From positions 3,286,001-3,350,000 of the forward strand of contig NZ_FNTG01000002.1 in NCBI RefSeq assembly GCF_900104795.1: DNA of 64,000 bases, written 5' to 3'. The notes beneath the pieces were generated by a model. That model made no database searches. It saw only the letters and a program-made list of their open reading frames with translations, and had not been told where the DNA came from. Source of the stretch: Burkholderia sp. WP9. Lineage in GTDB: Bacteria > Pseudomonadota > Gammaproteobacteria > Burkholderiales > Burkholderiaceae. Numbering within the stretch: position 1 is the stretch's first letter; each line of letters starts with the position of its first letter. Positions 9,038 to 17,079 of this stretch are shown here, piece after piece. Both the position numbers and the translations under genes were made by a program.

Positions 9038-10237
9038 ATGTTCGACCATATTCCCGCTTATCCAGGCGATCCGATCCTGAGCCTGAACGAAGACTTTCAA
9101 CTCGACCCCCGGTCGAACAAGGTCAATCTGAGCATCGGCATCTATTTCGACGACGCCGGCAAGCTGCCGGTCATGGACGCCGTGCGCCGGGCCGAAACCG
9201 CGCTGCTCGACTCGATCGGCCCGCGCTCGTATCTGCCGATGGCCGGCCTGCCGCTCTATCGCGATGCGGCCCAGGCGCTGGTATTCGGCGCGAACAGCGA
9301 GGCGCGCGCGGCGGGCCGGATCGCGACGTTGCAAACCATCGGCGGATCGGGCGCATTGAAGGTCGGCGCCGATTTCCTGAAGCGCTATTTCCCGGGCTCG
9401 CAGATCTGGATCAGCGACCCGAGCTGGGAAAACCATCGCGTGGTATTCGAAGGCGCGGGGCTGACGGTCAACACCTACCCGTACTACGACGAACTCACCG
9501 GCGGATTGCGTTTCGCCGACATGATCGACACGATCAGCCGCTTGCCGGAACAGAGCGTGGTGCTGCTGCACGCCTGCTGCCATAACCCGACCGGCGTCGA
9601 TCTGAGTCCGGCGCAATGGGCGGAACTGGTGCCTGTTCTGCAGCGCCGCAAGCTGATCGCCTTCGTGGATATGGCTTACCAGGGTTTCGGCGCGGGTCTG
9701 GAAGAAGACGCCGCCTGCGTGCGCCTGCTGGCCGACGCGGGCGTTCCGCTGATCGCCGCGAATTCGTTCTCGAAGAACTTTTCGCTGTATGGCGAGCGCG
9801 TCGGCGCGTTGAGCGTAGTCTGCAAGAGCGCGGAAGAGGCGGGCCGCGTGCTCGGTCAATTGATGTCGACGGTGCGCGCGAACTACAGCAATCCGCCCAC
9901 GCACGGCGCGCGGCTCGTCGCCAACGTGCTGGCCGATGCGTCGTTGCGTGCTTCATGGGAAGCGGAACTCGCCGCCATGCGCGAGCGGATTCTCGCCATG
10001 CGCGGCACGATCCACGCCGGCCTCGCCGGCCGTGTGGATGAAGTCATGCGCGCGCGCTACCTCGCGCAGCGCGGCATGTTCACCTACACCGGCTTGAGCG
10101 AAAGCCAGGTGGAGCGCCTGCGCAGCGAATACGCGGTGTACGTGCTGCGCTCCGGGCGCATGTGCGTGGCCGGACTGAACGCACGCAACGCGGATTATGT
10201 GGTGTCGTCGATCGCGGCCGTGGTGTCGGGCGCATAA
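9038..10237 (+). CDS. Aromatic/aspartate-type class I aminotransferase (TyrB/AspC family)
   Basis: A 399-residue PLP enzyme, the normal size for the AspC/TyrB subgroup. The N-terminus MFDHIPAYPGDPIL matches the family start, the substrate-binding NLSIGIYFDD segment follows, ACCHNPTGVD is the PLP-ring motif, and Lys246 in NSFSKNFSLYGERVGAL should form the internal aldimine. It would transfer amino groups between aromatic or dicarboxylic amino acids and 2-oxoglutarate. It leads a run with an aldolase-family gene and a ketopantoate-reductase-like gene, divergent from a LysR regulator, so it may serve a specific catabolic route rather than general biosynthesis. The frame is open further upstream, but ATG 9038 fits the family start. 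Confidence 0.9.
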   Translation: MFDHIPAYPGDPILSLNEDFQLDPRSNKVNLSIGIYFDDAGKLPVMDAVRRAETALLDSIGPRSYLPMAGLPLYRDAAQALVFGANSEARAAGRIATLQTIGGSGALKVGADFLKRYFPGSQIWISDPSWENHRVVFEGAGLTVNTYPYYDELTGGLRFADMIDTISRLPEQSVVLLHACCHNPTGVDLSPAQWAELVPVLQRRKLIAFVDMAYQGFGAGLEEDAACVRLLADAGVPLIAANSFSKNFSLYGERVGALSVVCKSAEEAGRVLGQLMSTVRANYSNPPTHGARLVANVLADASLRASWEAELAAMRERILAMRGTIHAGLAGRVDEVMRARYLAQRGMFTYTGLSESQVERLRSEYAVYVLRSGRMCVAGLNARNADYVVSSIAAVVSGA

Positions 10238-10281
10238 GCGCGATACTTTCGATCAATAGAACGATAACAATGGAGCTGCAC

Positions 10282-11073
10282 ATGACCACTCTCGACATCC
10301 AGGCGCCGAGCGCGCCGAAGGCTCACGCGATGCATCCGGACGAATGGCAGGCGCGCGTGCAGCTCGCCGCGTGCTATCGCATTTTCGACCTGCTCGGCTG
10401 GACCGAGATGATCTACAACCACATCACGCTGCGCGTTCCCGCCAGTGTGAGCGGTGGCGAACGCCAGTTCCTGATCAATCCGTTCGGGCTGCACTATAGC
10501 GAAGTGACGGCAAGCAACCTCGTGAAGATCGATGCACGCGGACGCGTGCTCGACCACTCGCCGTATCCGGTGAATCCGGCCGGGTTCGTCGTGCATGCGG
10601 CGATTCACGAAGGCTTGCCGGATGCGCACTGCGTAATGCATACGCACACCACGGCGGGCGTCGCCGTGGCCTGTCTGGAAGACGGTTTGCAGCAAACCAA
10701 TTTCTACAGCGCACAATTGCACGACCGCATTGCGTATCACGACTTCGAGGGCATCACCGTGCATGCGGAAGAAGGCCCGCGGCTGCTCGAACATATCGGC
10801 AACCGGCAGGCGGTGATCCTGCGCAATCATGGCCTGCTTGCGTGGGGCCACACGTTGCCGCAGACTTTCGCGATTCTGTGGACGCTGAACCGCGCCTGCG
10901 AAATCCAGATGGCGACGTTTGCGATGGGCCGGGCGCGGCCGGTGCCGGAGGACGTCGCGATTCGCTGTTCGCGCGACGCGCTGCAGTTCGATCCGCGTCA
11001 CGGCGCGGGGCAGGATGTGTTCGATGCGCTGGTGCGGCGAGTGGACCGCATCGACGCCAGTTACAAGGATTGA
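10282..11073 (+). CDS. Class II aldolase/adducin family protein
   Basis: A 263-residue cytoplasmic protein of the class II aldolase/adducin fold. Visible features are an N-terminal lead, the YNHITLRVP region, the metal-binding His cluster in CVMHTHTTAGVAVA and the later LRNHGLLAWG motif, which together make the Zn site of the family. The usual reaction is retro-aldol cleavage or decarboxylation of hydroxy-acids or sugar acids; the substrate cannot be read from sequence, and the family includes non-enzymatic members. A GGAG at 10272-10275 places the start at ATG 10282 rather than ATG 10270. It is 44 bp after the aminotransferase and 4 bp before the reductase, so these three form one operon. 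Confidence 0.85.
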   Translation: MTTLDIQAPSAPKAHAMHPDEWQARVQLAACYRIFDLLGWTEMIYNHITLRVPASVSGGERQFLINPFGLHYSEVTASNLVKIDARGRVLDHSPYPVNPAGFVVHAAIHEGLPDAHCVMHTHTTAGVAVACLEDGLQQTNFYSAQLHDRIAYHDFEGITVHAEEGPRLLEHIGNRQAVILRNHGLLAWGHTLPQTFAILWTLNRACEIQMATFAMGRARPVPEDVAIRCSRDALQFDPRHGAGQDVFDALVRRVDRIDASYKD

Positions 11074-11077
11074 AACG

Positions 11078-12061
11078 ATGAAAGTAGCTATCTACGGCGC
11101 AGGCGCGATCGGCAGCTGGATGGGAGTGAAGCTCGCGCAGGCCGGCCATGACGTGAGCGTGGTGGCACGCGGCGAGACGCTGGCCGCGCTGCGCGAGCAC
11201 GGCCTGCGTCTGATCGAAGGCGGCGTGACGCATGCTGTGAAGGTGAAGGCGAGCGACAATCCCGCGGATCTCGGTGTGCAGGATCTCGTCGTGGTCGCCG
11301 TCAAGGGACCGGCCATGGCGTCCGTGGCCGGGCAGATCGGGCCGCTGCTCGGCGCGCAGACCATTGTGCTGACCGCGATGAACGGGGTGCCGTGGTGGTT
11401 CTGCGACGGGCTCGGGCGCGACTTCGCCGGCAAGCGCCTGAAGTCGATCGATCCCGACGGTGCGATCGCCGCCGCGATTCCGAGCGCGCAAACGGTGGGC
11501 TGCGTGGTGCATGCCAGTTGCCTCGTCGAAGTGCCGGGCGTGATCCGTCATCATCAGGGCAACGGGCTGATTATCGGCGAGGCGTCAGGGCAGACGAGCG
11601 AGCGCGTCGCGTCGCTCACGGCCACGCTCGCGGCGGCCGGCTTCAAGGCGACGATGTCGGCGCAGATTCAGCGCGACGTCTGGTACAAGCTGTGGGGCAA
11701 CATGACGATGAATCCGATCAGCGCCATCACCGGCGCGACCACCGACCGGATTCTCAGCGACGAACTGGCGCGCAACTTCGTGACGAGCATCATGCTGGAG
11801 GCCAAGGAGATCGGCGCGCGCTTCGGTATTCCGATCGAACAGGAGCCGGCGGACCGTCACGAGGTCACGCTCAAACTCGGCGCGATGAAAACCTCGATGC
11901 TGCAGGACGTGCAGGCGGGTAAAGCGGTCGAACTCGACGCGCTGGTGGCGGCGGTGCGTGAACTGGGGCAACTGACGGGCGTTGCCACGCCGTACACGGA
12001 TGCGTTGCTCGGCCTCGCGCGTCTGCATGCGAGCACGCTGGGGTTGTATCCGAAGCAGTGA
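11078..12061 (+). CDS. Ketopantoate reductase family protein (PanE/ApbA-like)
   Basis: A 327-residue NADP-dependent reductase. The N-terminus VAIYGAGAIGSWMGVKLA is the Rossmann dinucleotide motif; the C-terminal helical domain carries Lys204 in VWYKLWGNMTMNPISA, matching the catalytic lysine of PanE. Family members reduce 2-dehydropantoate or related 2-oxo acids. Since it is the third gene of an aminotransferase/aldolase operon, it may act on a different 2-oxo acid than ketopantoate; a dedicated role in pantothenate synthesis is less likely here (inference). A terminator follows 87 bp after the stop. Confidence 0.85.
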   Translation: MKVAIYGAGAIGSWMGVKLAQAGHDVSVVARGETLAALREHGLRLIEGGVTHAVKVKASDNPADLGVQDLVVVAVKGPAMASVAGQIGPLLGAQTIVLTAMNGVPWWFCDGLGRDFAGKRLKSIDPDGAIAAAIPSAQTVGCVVHASCLVEVPGVIRHHQGNGLIIGEASGQTSERVASLTATLAAAGFKATMSAQIQRDVWYKLWGNMTMNPISAITGATTDRILSDELARNFVTSIMLEAKEIGARFGIPIEQEPADRHEVTLKLGAMKTSMLQDVQAGKAVELDALVAAVRELGQLTGVATPYTDALLGLARLHASTLGLYPKQ

Positions 12062-12147
12062 CACCCGCATGAAGGATGAGCCGCACGCGCTGTGCCGAAC
12101 GGTGATGTCTGCCTGAAGGAAAAGCAGAAGAAAAAGCAGAAGGAAAG

Positions 12148-12181
12148 CCGCCGCGCCCATACCGGGCGCGGCGGCTTTTTT
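12148..12181 (+). terminator. Intrinsic terminator of the aminotransferase-aldolase-reductase operon
   Basis: A perfect 12-bp GC stem (12148-12159 with 12165-12176), a 5-nt loop and a run of five T (12177-12181) make a textbook rho-independent terminator. It sits between convergent genes; the A-run just before the stem may make it work in both directions. Confidence 0.9.
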
Positions 12182-12185
12182 CGCT

Positions 12186-12377
12186 TTATGCGGTCACCGC
12201 GGTCGAAGCCGGCAGCCGTGCCGCTTCGATCAACGACAACGCCCGCTGCGGGTCGTCGAGTTCGGTGAGGCACAGCATCGCGAGGCGCGCCAGATATAAC
12301 GGCGCTTGAGCTTCGCCTTCGTTAGTGAGGGTCTTGCACAGCGTCGTGTAGACCAGGTCGAGGTCGCTGTCCGTCAT
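12186..12377 (-). CDS. Small DUF2783-family protein
   Basis: A 63-residue acidic, probably helical protein beginning MTDSDLDLVYTTLCKTLTNE and containing the QAPLYLARLAMLCLTEL helix. It resembles DUF2783 proteins, which are of this size and, as I recall, commonly sit next to FAD-dependent aromatic monooxygenase genes. It starts 18 bp after the monooxygenase stop on the same strand, so the two are co-transcribed. Function is unknown; an accessory role for the monooxygenase is a guess from position. Confidence 0.7.
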   Translation of the reverse strand: MTDSDLDLVYTTLCKTLTNEGEAQAPLYLARLAMLCLTELDDPQRALSLIEAARLPASTAVTA

Positions 12378-12395
12378 GATGTGAGTCTCCGTGAA

Positions 12396-14141
12396 TCAAA
12401 TCGTCAGCGCTGCGCTGATGGCGCGCTGCGTGGCCGCCGCGCTGCCGTTGCGCCAGCGGGCGAGTACATGGCCGTCGGGCCGGATCAGATAGACCGTGCC
12501 GGGCGTGGCGTCGAGCATGTCGTGCAGGCGGCCGGTGTGATCGAGCATCGTCGGGTTGGCGGCCTGTGCGGTTTCGTCCTTAGCCAGCGTGATGGCTTTG
12601 AACGGAATCCCTTTTTCGGCCAGCGTGCCTTGCAATTCCTGCCACGCATGCTCTTGCACAGAATCGGCATTCGCGCCGAAGCGCAGCGCGGTGAAGCAAG
12701 GCTCGAGCAGATCCGTGAGATGGATATCGACGCTCGCGCCGCCGTCCAGTCGTTCGAGCCGGCATTCCGGCAACACGGTGCCGGGCGCCGGGCCTCGGCT
12801 GAACGAGCCGGCGGCGTCCGCGGCGGCCTCGTTGAGCGGCGACTGTGTATAAGCGATGGCATGCGTCTGCCGCGGATTGATCAGCGGACGCACGGCGGCG
12901 TGCCGCTCGGCGAGTCCGAGCACGGCCTCGCGCATCAGATTGAAGGCGAATGACGGCGGCGCCATGAACTCCGTACTCTTCATGCCGTAGCTCAGGTTTT
13001 CACGCGCCGCGAAGACGCGCTCCGCGCTGTAGCTGTCGAGGAGCCGCGGCGAAGCCACGCCGTTCACCACGCAGGCCAGCTTCCAGCCGAGGTTGTCCGC
13101 GTCGTCGATACCGGAATTGGCGCCGCGCACGCCGAAAATTGGTACGAGATGGGCGGCATCGCCCGCGAACAGCACCGAGCCGTGCCGGTAGCGTTCGAGC
13201 GTCAACGCGTTCGCTTTGTAGACGGTGATCCAGATCGGCGACCACTCGCCCGTCTCGCCCATCGCGTCGAGCACGCTCTGCACGCGCGGCAAGACGTTCT
13301 CGGGCAGGACGGCGGCTTCCGGGTCTGCGTCGTCGCGAAGCTGGTAATCGATACGCCAGACGTTGTCAGGCTGCTTATGGACCAGCACCGTCGAACCGGG
13401 ATTGGACGGCGGATCAAAATAGGCGAGGCGCTCGGTGGCGCGCTTGCTGTTTAGCTCGATATCCACGATCACATAGCGGCCTTCGTACGTGGTGCCGGTG
13501 AGCTTCAGGCCGAGTGCCTCGCGAATCGTGCTGCGGCCGCCGTCGCAGGCGACCGCCCAGTCGGCGTGCATCTGCCACGCGGTGTCGCCGGTGCGCAGCG
13601 TGAGCGTCGCGCCCGCCGTACGGTCCGGCTCGCCGCGGCCGTCTTGCGCCGGTTCCTGCTCGATGCCGGTCACGCGAGTCTGCCAACGCATATCGATCAG
13701 GTCGGCATGCCGCTCCACCTCGTCGAGCAACAACTGTTCGATCTGGTATTGCGCGATATTGATCATGGGCGGCAGCGATTGTTCGTCGTCATGATGCATG
13801 GCGAAGCGAAACACTTCGGTGTCGCGATAGAAGCTGCGGCCGCCGGCCCACGGCAAGCCTTTTTGCAGGAAGCCTTGTACGACGCCGAGGCGCTTGAAAA
13901 TTTCCAGACTGCGCCGCGAAATGCAGATCGCGCGGCTGCCGGTGCACACGCTGTCGTCGGCTTCGATCAGTACCGAGCGCACGCCCTGGCGAGCCAGCGC
14001 GAGCGCCAGCGTCATGCCGACCGGGCCGCCGCCGACGATTGCCACGGGCCGCCTGAGCGGGTCGCGTCCGTCGACCAGCGGCGGCACTACGCCCTCGTGA
14101 CGACGGGGCGAAAACGGATAGGGTTTGAAGGGGCGGTTCAT
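12396..14141 (-). CDS. FAD-dependent aromatic monooxygenase (MhpA/phenol-hydroxylase type)
   Basis: A 581-residue flavoprotein hydroxylase of group A. The N-terminal FAD Rossmann motif is AIVGGGPVGMTLALALARQG with the acidic end IEAD; the second FAD motif is VLFAGDAAHLVPIFGVRG; the DG motif appears as WAVACDGGRSTIREALG. A C-terminal thioredoxin-like tail (about 470-581, ending with VYLIRPDGHVLARWR) is typical of the 3-(3-hydroxyphenyl)propionate or phenol hydroxylase subgroup. It would hydroxylate an aromatic ring using NAD(P)H and O2. The exact substrate is not clear and no ring-cleavage genes are nearby. It is followed by the DUF2783 gene. Confidence 0.88.
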   Translation of the reverse strand: MNRPFKPYPFSPRRHEGVVPPLVDGRDPLRRPVAIVGGGPVGMTLALALARQGVRSVLIEADDSVCTGSRAICISRRSLEIFKRLGVVQGFLQKGLPWAGGRSFYRDTEVFRFAMHHDDEQSLPPMINIAQYQIEQLLLDEVERHADLIDMRWQTRVTGIEQEPAQDGRGEPDRTAGATLTLRTGDTAWQMHADWAVACDGGRSTIREALGLKLTGTTYEGRYVIVDIELNSKRATERLAYFDPPSNPGSTVLVHKQPDNVWRIDYQLRDDADPEAAVLPENVLPRVQSVLDAMGETGEWSPIWITVYKANALTLERYRHGSVLFAGDAAHLVPIFGVRGANSGIDDADNLGWKLACVVNGVASPRLLDSYSAERVFAARENLSYGMKSTEFMAPPSFAFNLMREAVLGLAERHAAVRPLINPRQTHAIAYTQSPLNEAAADAAGSFSRGPAPGTVLPECRLERLDGGASVDIHLTDLLEPCFTALRFGANADSVQEHAWQELQGTLAEKGIPFKAITLAKDETAQAANPTMLDHTGRLHDMLDATPGTVYLIRPDGHVLARWRNGSAAATQRAISAALTI

Positions 14142-14328
14142 GCGCGTCTCCTGAATCTTCGCTGCCGGGATTGCCCGCCGGGGCCGGTTAGCTCTTCACA
14201 GGCGGTGCGAATCGATAACGAAGTATGAAGGAGGGCGCATGCGGCGCTGTCCTCATTTTGGGTACGGACATGGATGGCGCGGCCGCGCCGCCTGCTCGGA
14301 AAGGCCGGCCGAAGGGCGGCGCGCCGTA

Positions 14329-15264
14329 CTACTTGGTAGCGGGCGGCATGGAGGTCAAATGGTCCGCGTTGGTACGAAACCACTCGACCGAAAAGTCGAC
14401 GAATGAGCGGGTTTTTGCGGAAATGTGACGGCGATCCGCATACACCAGCGCTAACTCCTTGTCGGCATTCGTGATACGGAAGTCTGTCAGCACCTGCATG
14501 AGTGTGCCGTTGCGCAAATCGGTCAGCACATGGTTCTCAGGCAAGACCGCGATCCCCATGCCCGCAAGCGCGGCTTGCCGCAGCATCAAGGCGTTGTTCA
14601 CCACGAGCGCGGCGTCGAGCGTGACGCGTTTCTCGCGCCGATCCGGCGAAACGAAGATCCAGTTGCCGTCATGCGAGGCGGCGCTGAGGGCGAGAAAGGT
14701 GTGGGAGGTCAGATCCGCCGGCCGCGACGGCACGCCTTTCACGGCGAGATAGCTGGGGGACGCGACGGCAATGGGACGGACACTCAGCAACGAGCGTTTA
14801 ATCAACGTGGTGCCGCTGATCTGCTTGGGCAGCACGATGCCGACGTCGAAGCCCTCCTTCACAAAATCGACGTGCTGATGCAGCAGCGTGACCGAGAGTC
14901 TGACATTCGGATACTGCAACAGATACTCCTGTAGCAGGGGTGTCAGGCTGGACAGTGAGAACGACGCGCCGGCAGCGATTCTCAAGGTGCCGGACGGCTC
15001 GATCGTGCCGCGTATCGCAACCGTTTCGATCTCCTCGATTTCATCGAGAACGTTGCGGCAGCCCTTCGAGTAGATCTCTCCCTCTTCGGTCAGGGAGAGG
15101 CTGCGGGTATTGCGATTGACGAGTCGTGTGTTGAGGTGAGCTTCGAGTTGCTCGAGGTAACGCGTGGCCATGGCATTCGAAATGCCGAGATTGGCCGCGG
15201 CCTGTCCGAATGACATGGTTTCTGCGATGTTGATAAATACGCGCATTGCCTGAAGCTGATTCAT
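14329..15264 (-). CDS. LysR-family transcriptional regulator
   Basis: A 311-residue LysR protein of the CrgA/PtrR-like type: the N-terminus MNQLQAMRVFINIAETMSFG is followed by the recognition region AANLGISNAMATRYLEQLE. The effector domain shows the usual SLTPLLQEYLLQYPNVRLSV segment. It is divergent from the porin at 15733 with a 468-bp AT-rich spacer, and upstream of the FAD monooxygenase on the same strand with 187 bp between. Either neighbour could be its target. Confidence 0.88.
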   Translation of the reverse strand: MNQLQAMRVFINIAETMSFGQAAANLGISNAMATRYLEQLEAHLNTRLVNRNTRSLSLTEEGEIYSKGCRNVLDEIEEIETVAIRGTIEPSGTLRIAAGASFSLSSLTPLLQEYLLQYPNVRLSVTLLHQHVDFVKEGFDVGIVLPKQISGTTLIKRSLLSVRPIAVASPSYLAVKGVPSRPADLTSHTFLALSAASHDGNWIFVSPDRREKRVTLDAALVVNNALMLRQAALAGMGIAVLPENHVLTDLRNGTLMQVLTDFRITNADKELALVYADRRHISAKTRSFVDFSVEWFRTNADHLTSMPPATK

Positions 15265-15732
15265 GATATCACCAACGCTGTAACGGATAGGTGCGGAAAA
15301 ATTGAGATATTAGTTTTTAACAGATAATCAATGGTCTCCCGGCCTGCGATTTATAGGCGGGTTAAATGTGAATTAATTTTGATTTACGGTATCGGTATTT
15401 CGTTCTCAAAAAAAGACGGGGTTTTGTTTTGTTGGTCTTCAGCAACGGTCAATCCTGGCGTCGTATCGAGCGGCAATGGGCATGAGCGATGCGCATCCTG
15501 CGCTGCGTGGGCCTCGCCCGTCCTTCGCAAGAATATCTCAAATATAAGTTGAAAATACTTTTGCATAGTTTTGCGCGGTTGCGTCAAAGGCGGGCGTCTA
15601 AAATTCAAATCGCACGCAGAATCTGTCTTCAATGCGAATTCAAATGAATTGGAGATGGGTGCATCCTGGTTGCGGCAGGTTTGTTCTTATGTCGGCAACT
15701 TAGTTTTAAGATAAAACGCCAAGGTATTCCAA
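15265..15732. promoter_or_regulatory. AT-rich divergent spacer, lysR / porin
   Basis: The 468-bp spacer is clearly AT-richer than its surroundings. An imperfect inverted repeat with ends ATTGA (15301-15305) and TCAAT (15328-15332) lies 37-68 bp upstream of the lysR start and could be its operator. Short open frames on both strands here have poor codon use and no ribosome-binding sites. A long 5' leader for the porin mRNA is likely but not proven. Confidence 0.4.
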
Positions 15733-16896
15733 ATGAAAAAAATCATTACTGCGACCGCCGTATCCGCCACTTTTGCGTGCGCGGCGCACGCCCAGAGCAG
15801 CGTTACGCTTTACGGCATTGTCGATGCCGGTCTGACGTACGTGAGCAACGAAGTCAGCAAGGATTCCACCGTCACGTCCGACGGGCGCGTCACGAATGGC
15901 AAGGCCATGTTCGGCATGACCGGCGGCAACATCCAGCCGAGCCGCTGGGGTCTGCGCGGTGTCGAAGATCTGGGTGGCGGACTGAAAACGGTCTTCAACC
16001 TGGAGAGCGGTTTCAACATTGCCAACGGCAACCAGGCGGTGTCCAACAAGCTGTTCAACCGTCAGGCGTACGTCGGCCTGTCCAACGATTACGGCACGGT
16101 TTCGTTCGGCCGCCAGTACGACTCCGTAGTCGACTATCTTGCACCGCTCACGGCGGCCGGCAGCTGGGGCGGCACGTATTTCGCGCATCCGGGCGACAAC
16201 GACAACGCCAACTCCTCGATTAGCGTCAACAACTCGGTCAAGTTCCAGAGCGCGAACTACGGCGGCTTCTCAATGAGTGGCCTGTACGGCTTCTCGAACA
16301 ATGCGGGCTTCGCCGACAACCGGGCGTACAGCGTCGGCGCGGGTTACCGCAACGGTGGCTTGCAACTGGGTGCGGCCTATCTCCAGTACCAGGGCATGGA
16401 CCTGAACCAGAGCAATGGCGCGGTTAGTGGCGGCACCTTCGCGGCGTCCGCCATCAGCGGCGTTCAGAATCAACGCACCTGGGGTCTCGGCGGAAGCTAC
16501 GCATTCGGTCCGGTCATTCTTGGCACCGTATTTACGCAAAGCCGCTTCCAGGACAAGTTTTCGGATATCTCGGTTCGCTATAACAACTACGAGGTCAATG
16601 CACGCTACAACCTGACGCCGGAACTGGGTCTGGGCGCCGCCTACACCTACACGCAGGCATTGCGCGCGGCGCCGGGCACTAGCGACACGAATACCGGCGC
16701 GGCCCACTGGAATCAGTTCGGACTGCAGGCTGACTACTCGCTGTCCAGGCGTACCGACGTTTATGCGGAAGCGGTCACGCAGCTTGGCGCGAACAACGGT
16801 CGCGGCCTGAACACCGTGCAGATCAACGGCACCTCGGCGCCGTCCACGGCGAGCAATCAGTTCCTCGTGACCACGGGCATCCGTCACCGGTTCTGA
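15733..16896 (+). CDS. Outer-membrane trimeric porin (Burkholderia OpcP/Omp type)
   Basis: A 387-residue general porin. It has a signal peptide (KK, then a hydrophobic stretch, cleavage at AHA-QSS), the family start SSVTLYGIVDAGLTYVSN, the WGLRGVEDLGGGLK motif, the RQAYVGLSNDYGTVSFGRQY loop/strand motif and a C-terminal strand ending in Phe (TTGIRHRF), the signal for outer-membrane assembly. It would form 16-stranded beta-barrel trimers for passive uptake of small solutes. It is divergent from a LysR regulator. An AAGG about 9 nt before the ATG serves as ribosome-binding site. Confidence 0.93.
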   Translation: MKKIITATAVSATFACAAHAQSSVTLYGIVDAGLTYVSNEVSKDSTVTSDGRVTNGKAMFGMTGGNIQPSRWGLRGVEDLGGGLKTVFNLESGFNIANGNQAVSNKLFNRQAYVGLSNDYGTVSFGRQYDSVVDYLAPLTAAGSWGGTYFAHPGDNDNANSSISVNNSVKFQSANYGGFSMSGLYGFSNNAGFADNRAYSVGAGYRNGGLQLGAAYLQYQGMDLNQSNGAVSGGTFAASAISGVQNQRTWGLGGSYAFGPVILGTVFTQSRFQDKFSDISVRYNNYEVNARYNLTPELGLGAAYTYTQALRAAPGTSDTNTGAAHWNQFGLQADYSLSRRTDVYAEAVTQLGANNGRGLNTVQINGTSAPSTASNQFLVTTGIRHRF

Positions 16897-16971
16897 TCTG
16901 ACTGCTGTTTCCGTTTGCCGGGCTGATGCGACCGACCATGTCTTTCGGGGTGTGAGCGGTTTCCAGCCAGC

Positions 16972-17033
16972 GCAATTGATTCGCGCACAACTAACGGCCG
17001 CGCCTTGCGGCGCGGTCACACGCAATCAATTGC
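16972..17033. repeat. Nested inverted repeats between porin and efflux operon
   Basis: An outer 10-bp perfect inverted repeat, GCAATTGATT (16972-16981) and AATCAATTGC (17024-17033), encloses an inner GC hairpin (CCGCGCC 16998-17004, loop TTGC, GGCGCGG 17009-17015). There is no T-run. It may act as a transcript end for the porin or as an operator for the efflux operon, whose start is 47 bp downstream. Confidence 0.6.
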
Positions 17034-17079
17034 TTTGGCGCGCATGCCCGGCTGTTGAACTATTTTTCACGGACCGTTC

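Noticed and set aside
15331..15632. Two short open frames in the lysR-porin spacer
   Set aside because: Poor codon use, no ribosome-binding site, and they occupy an AT-rich regulatory region.
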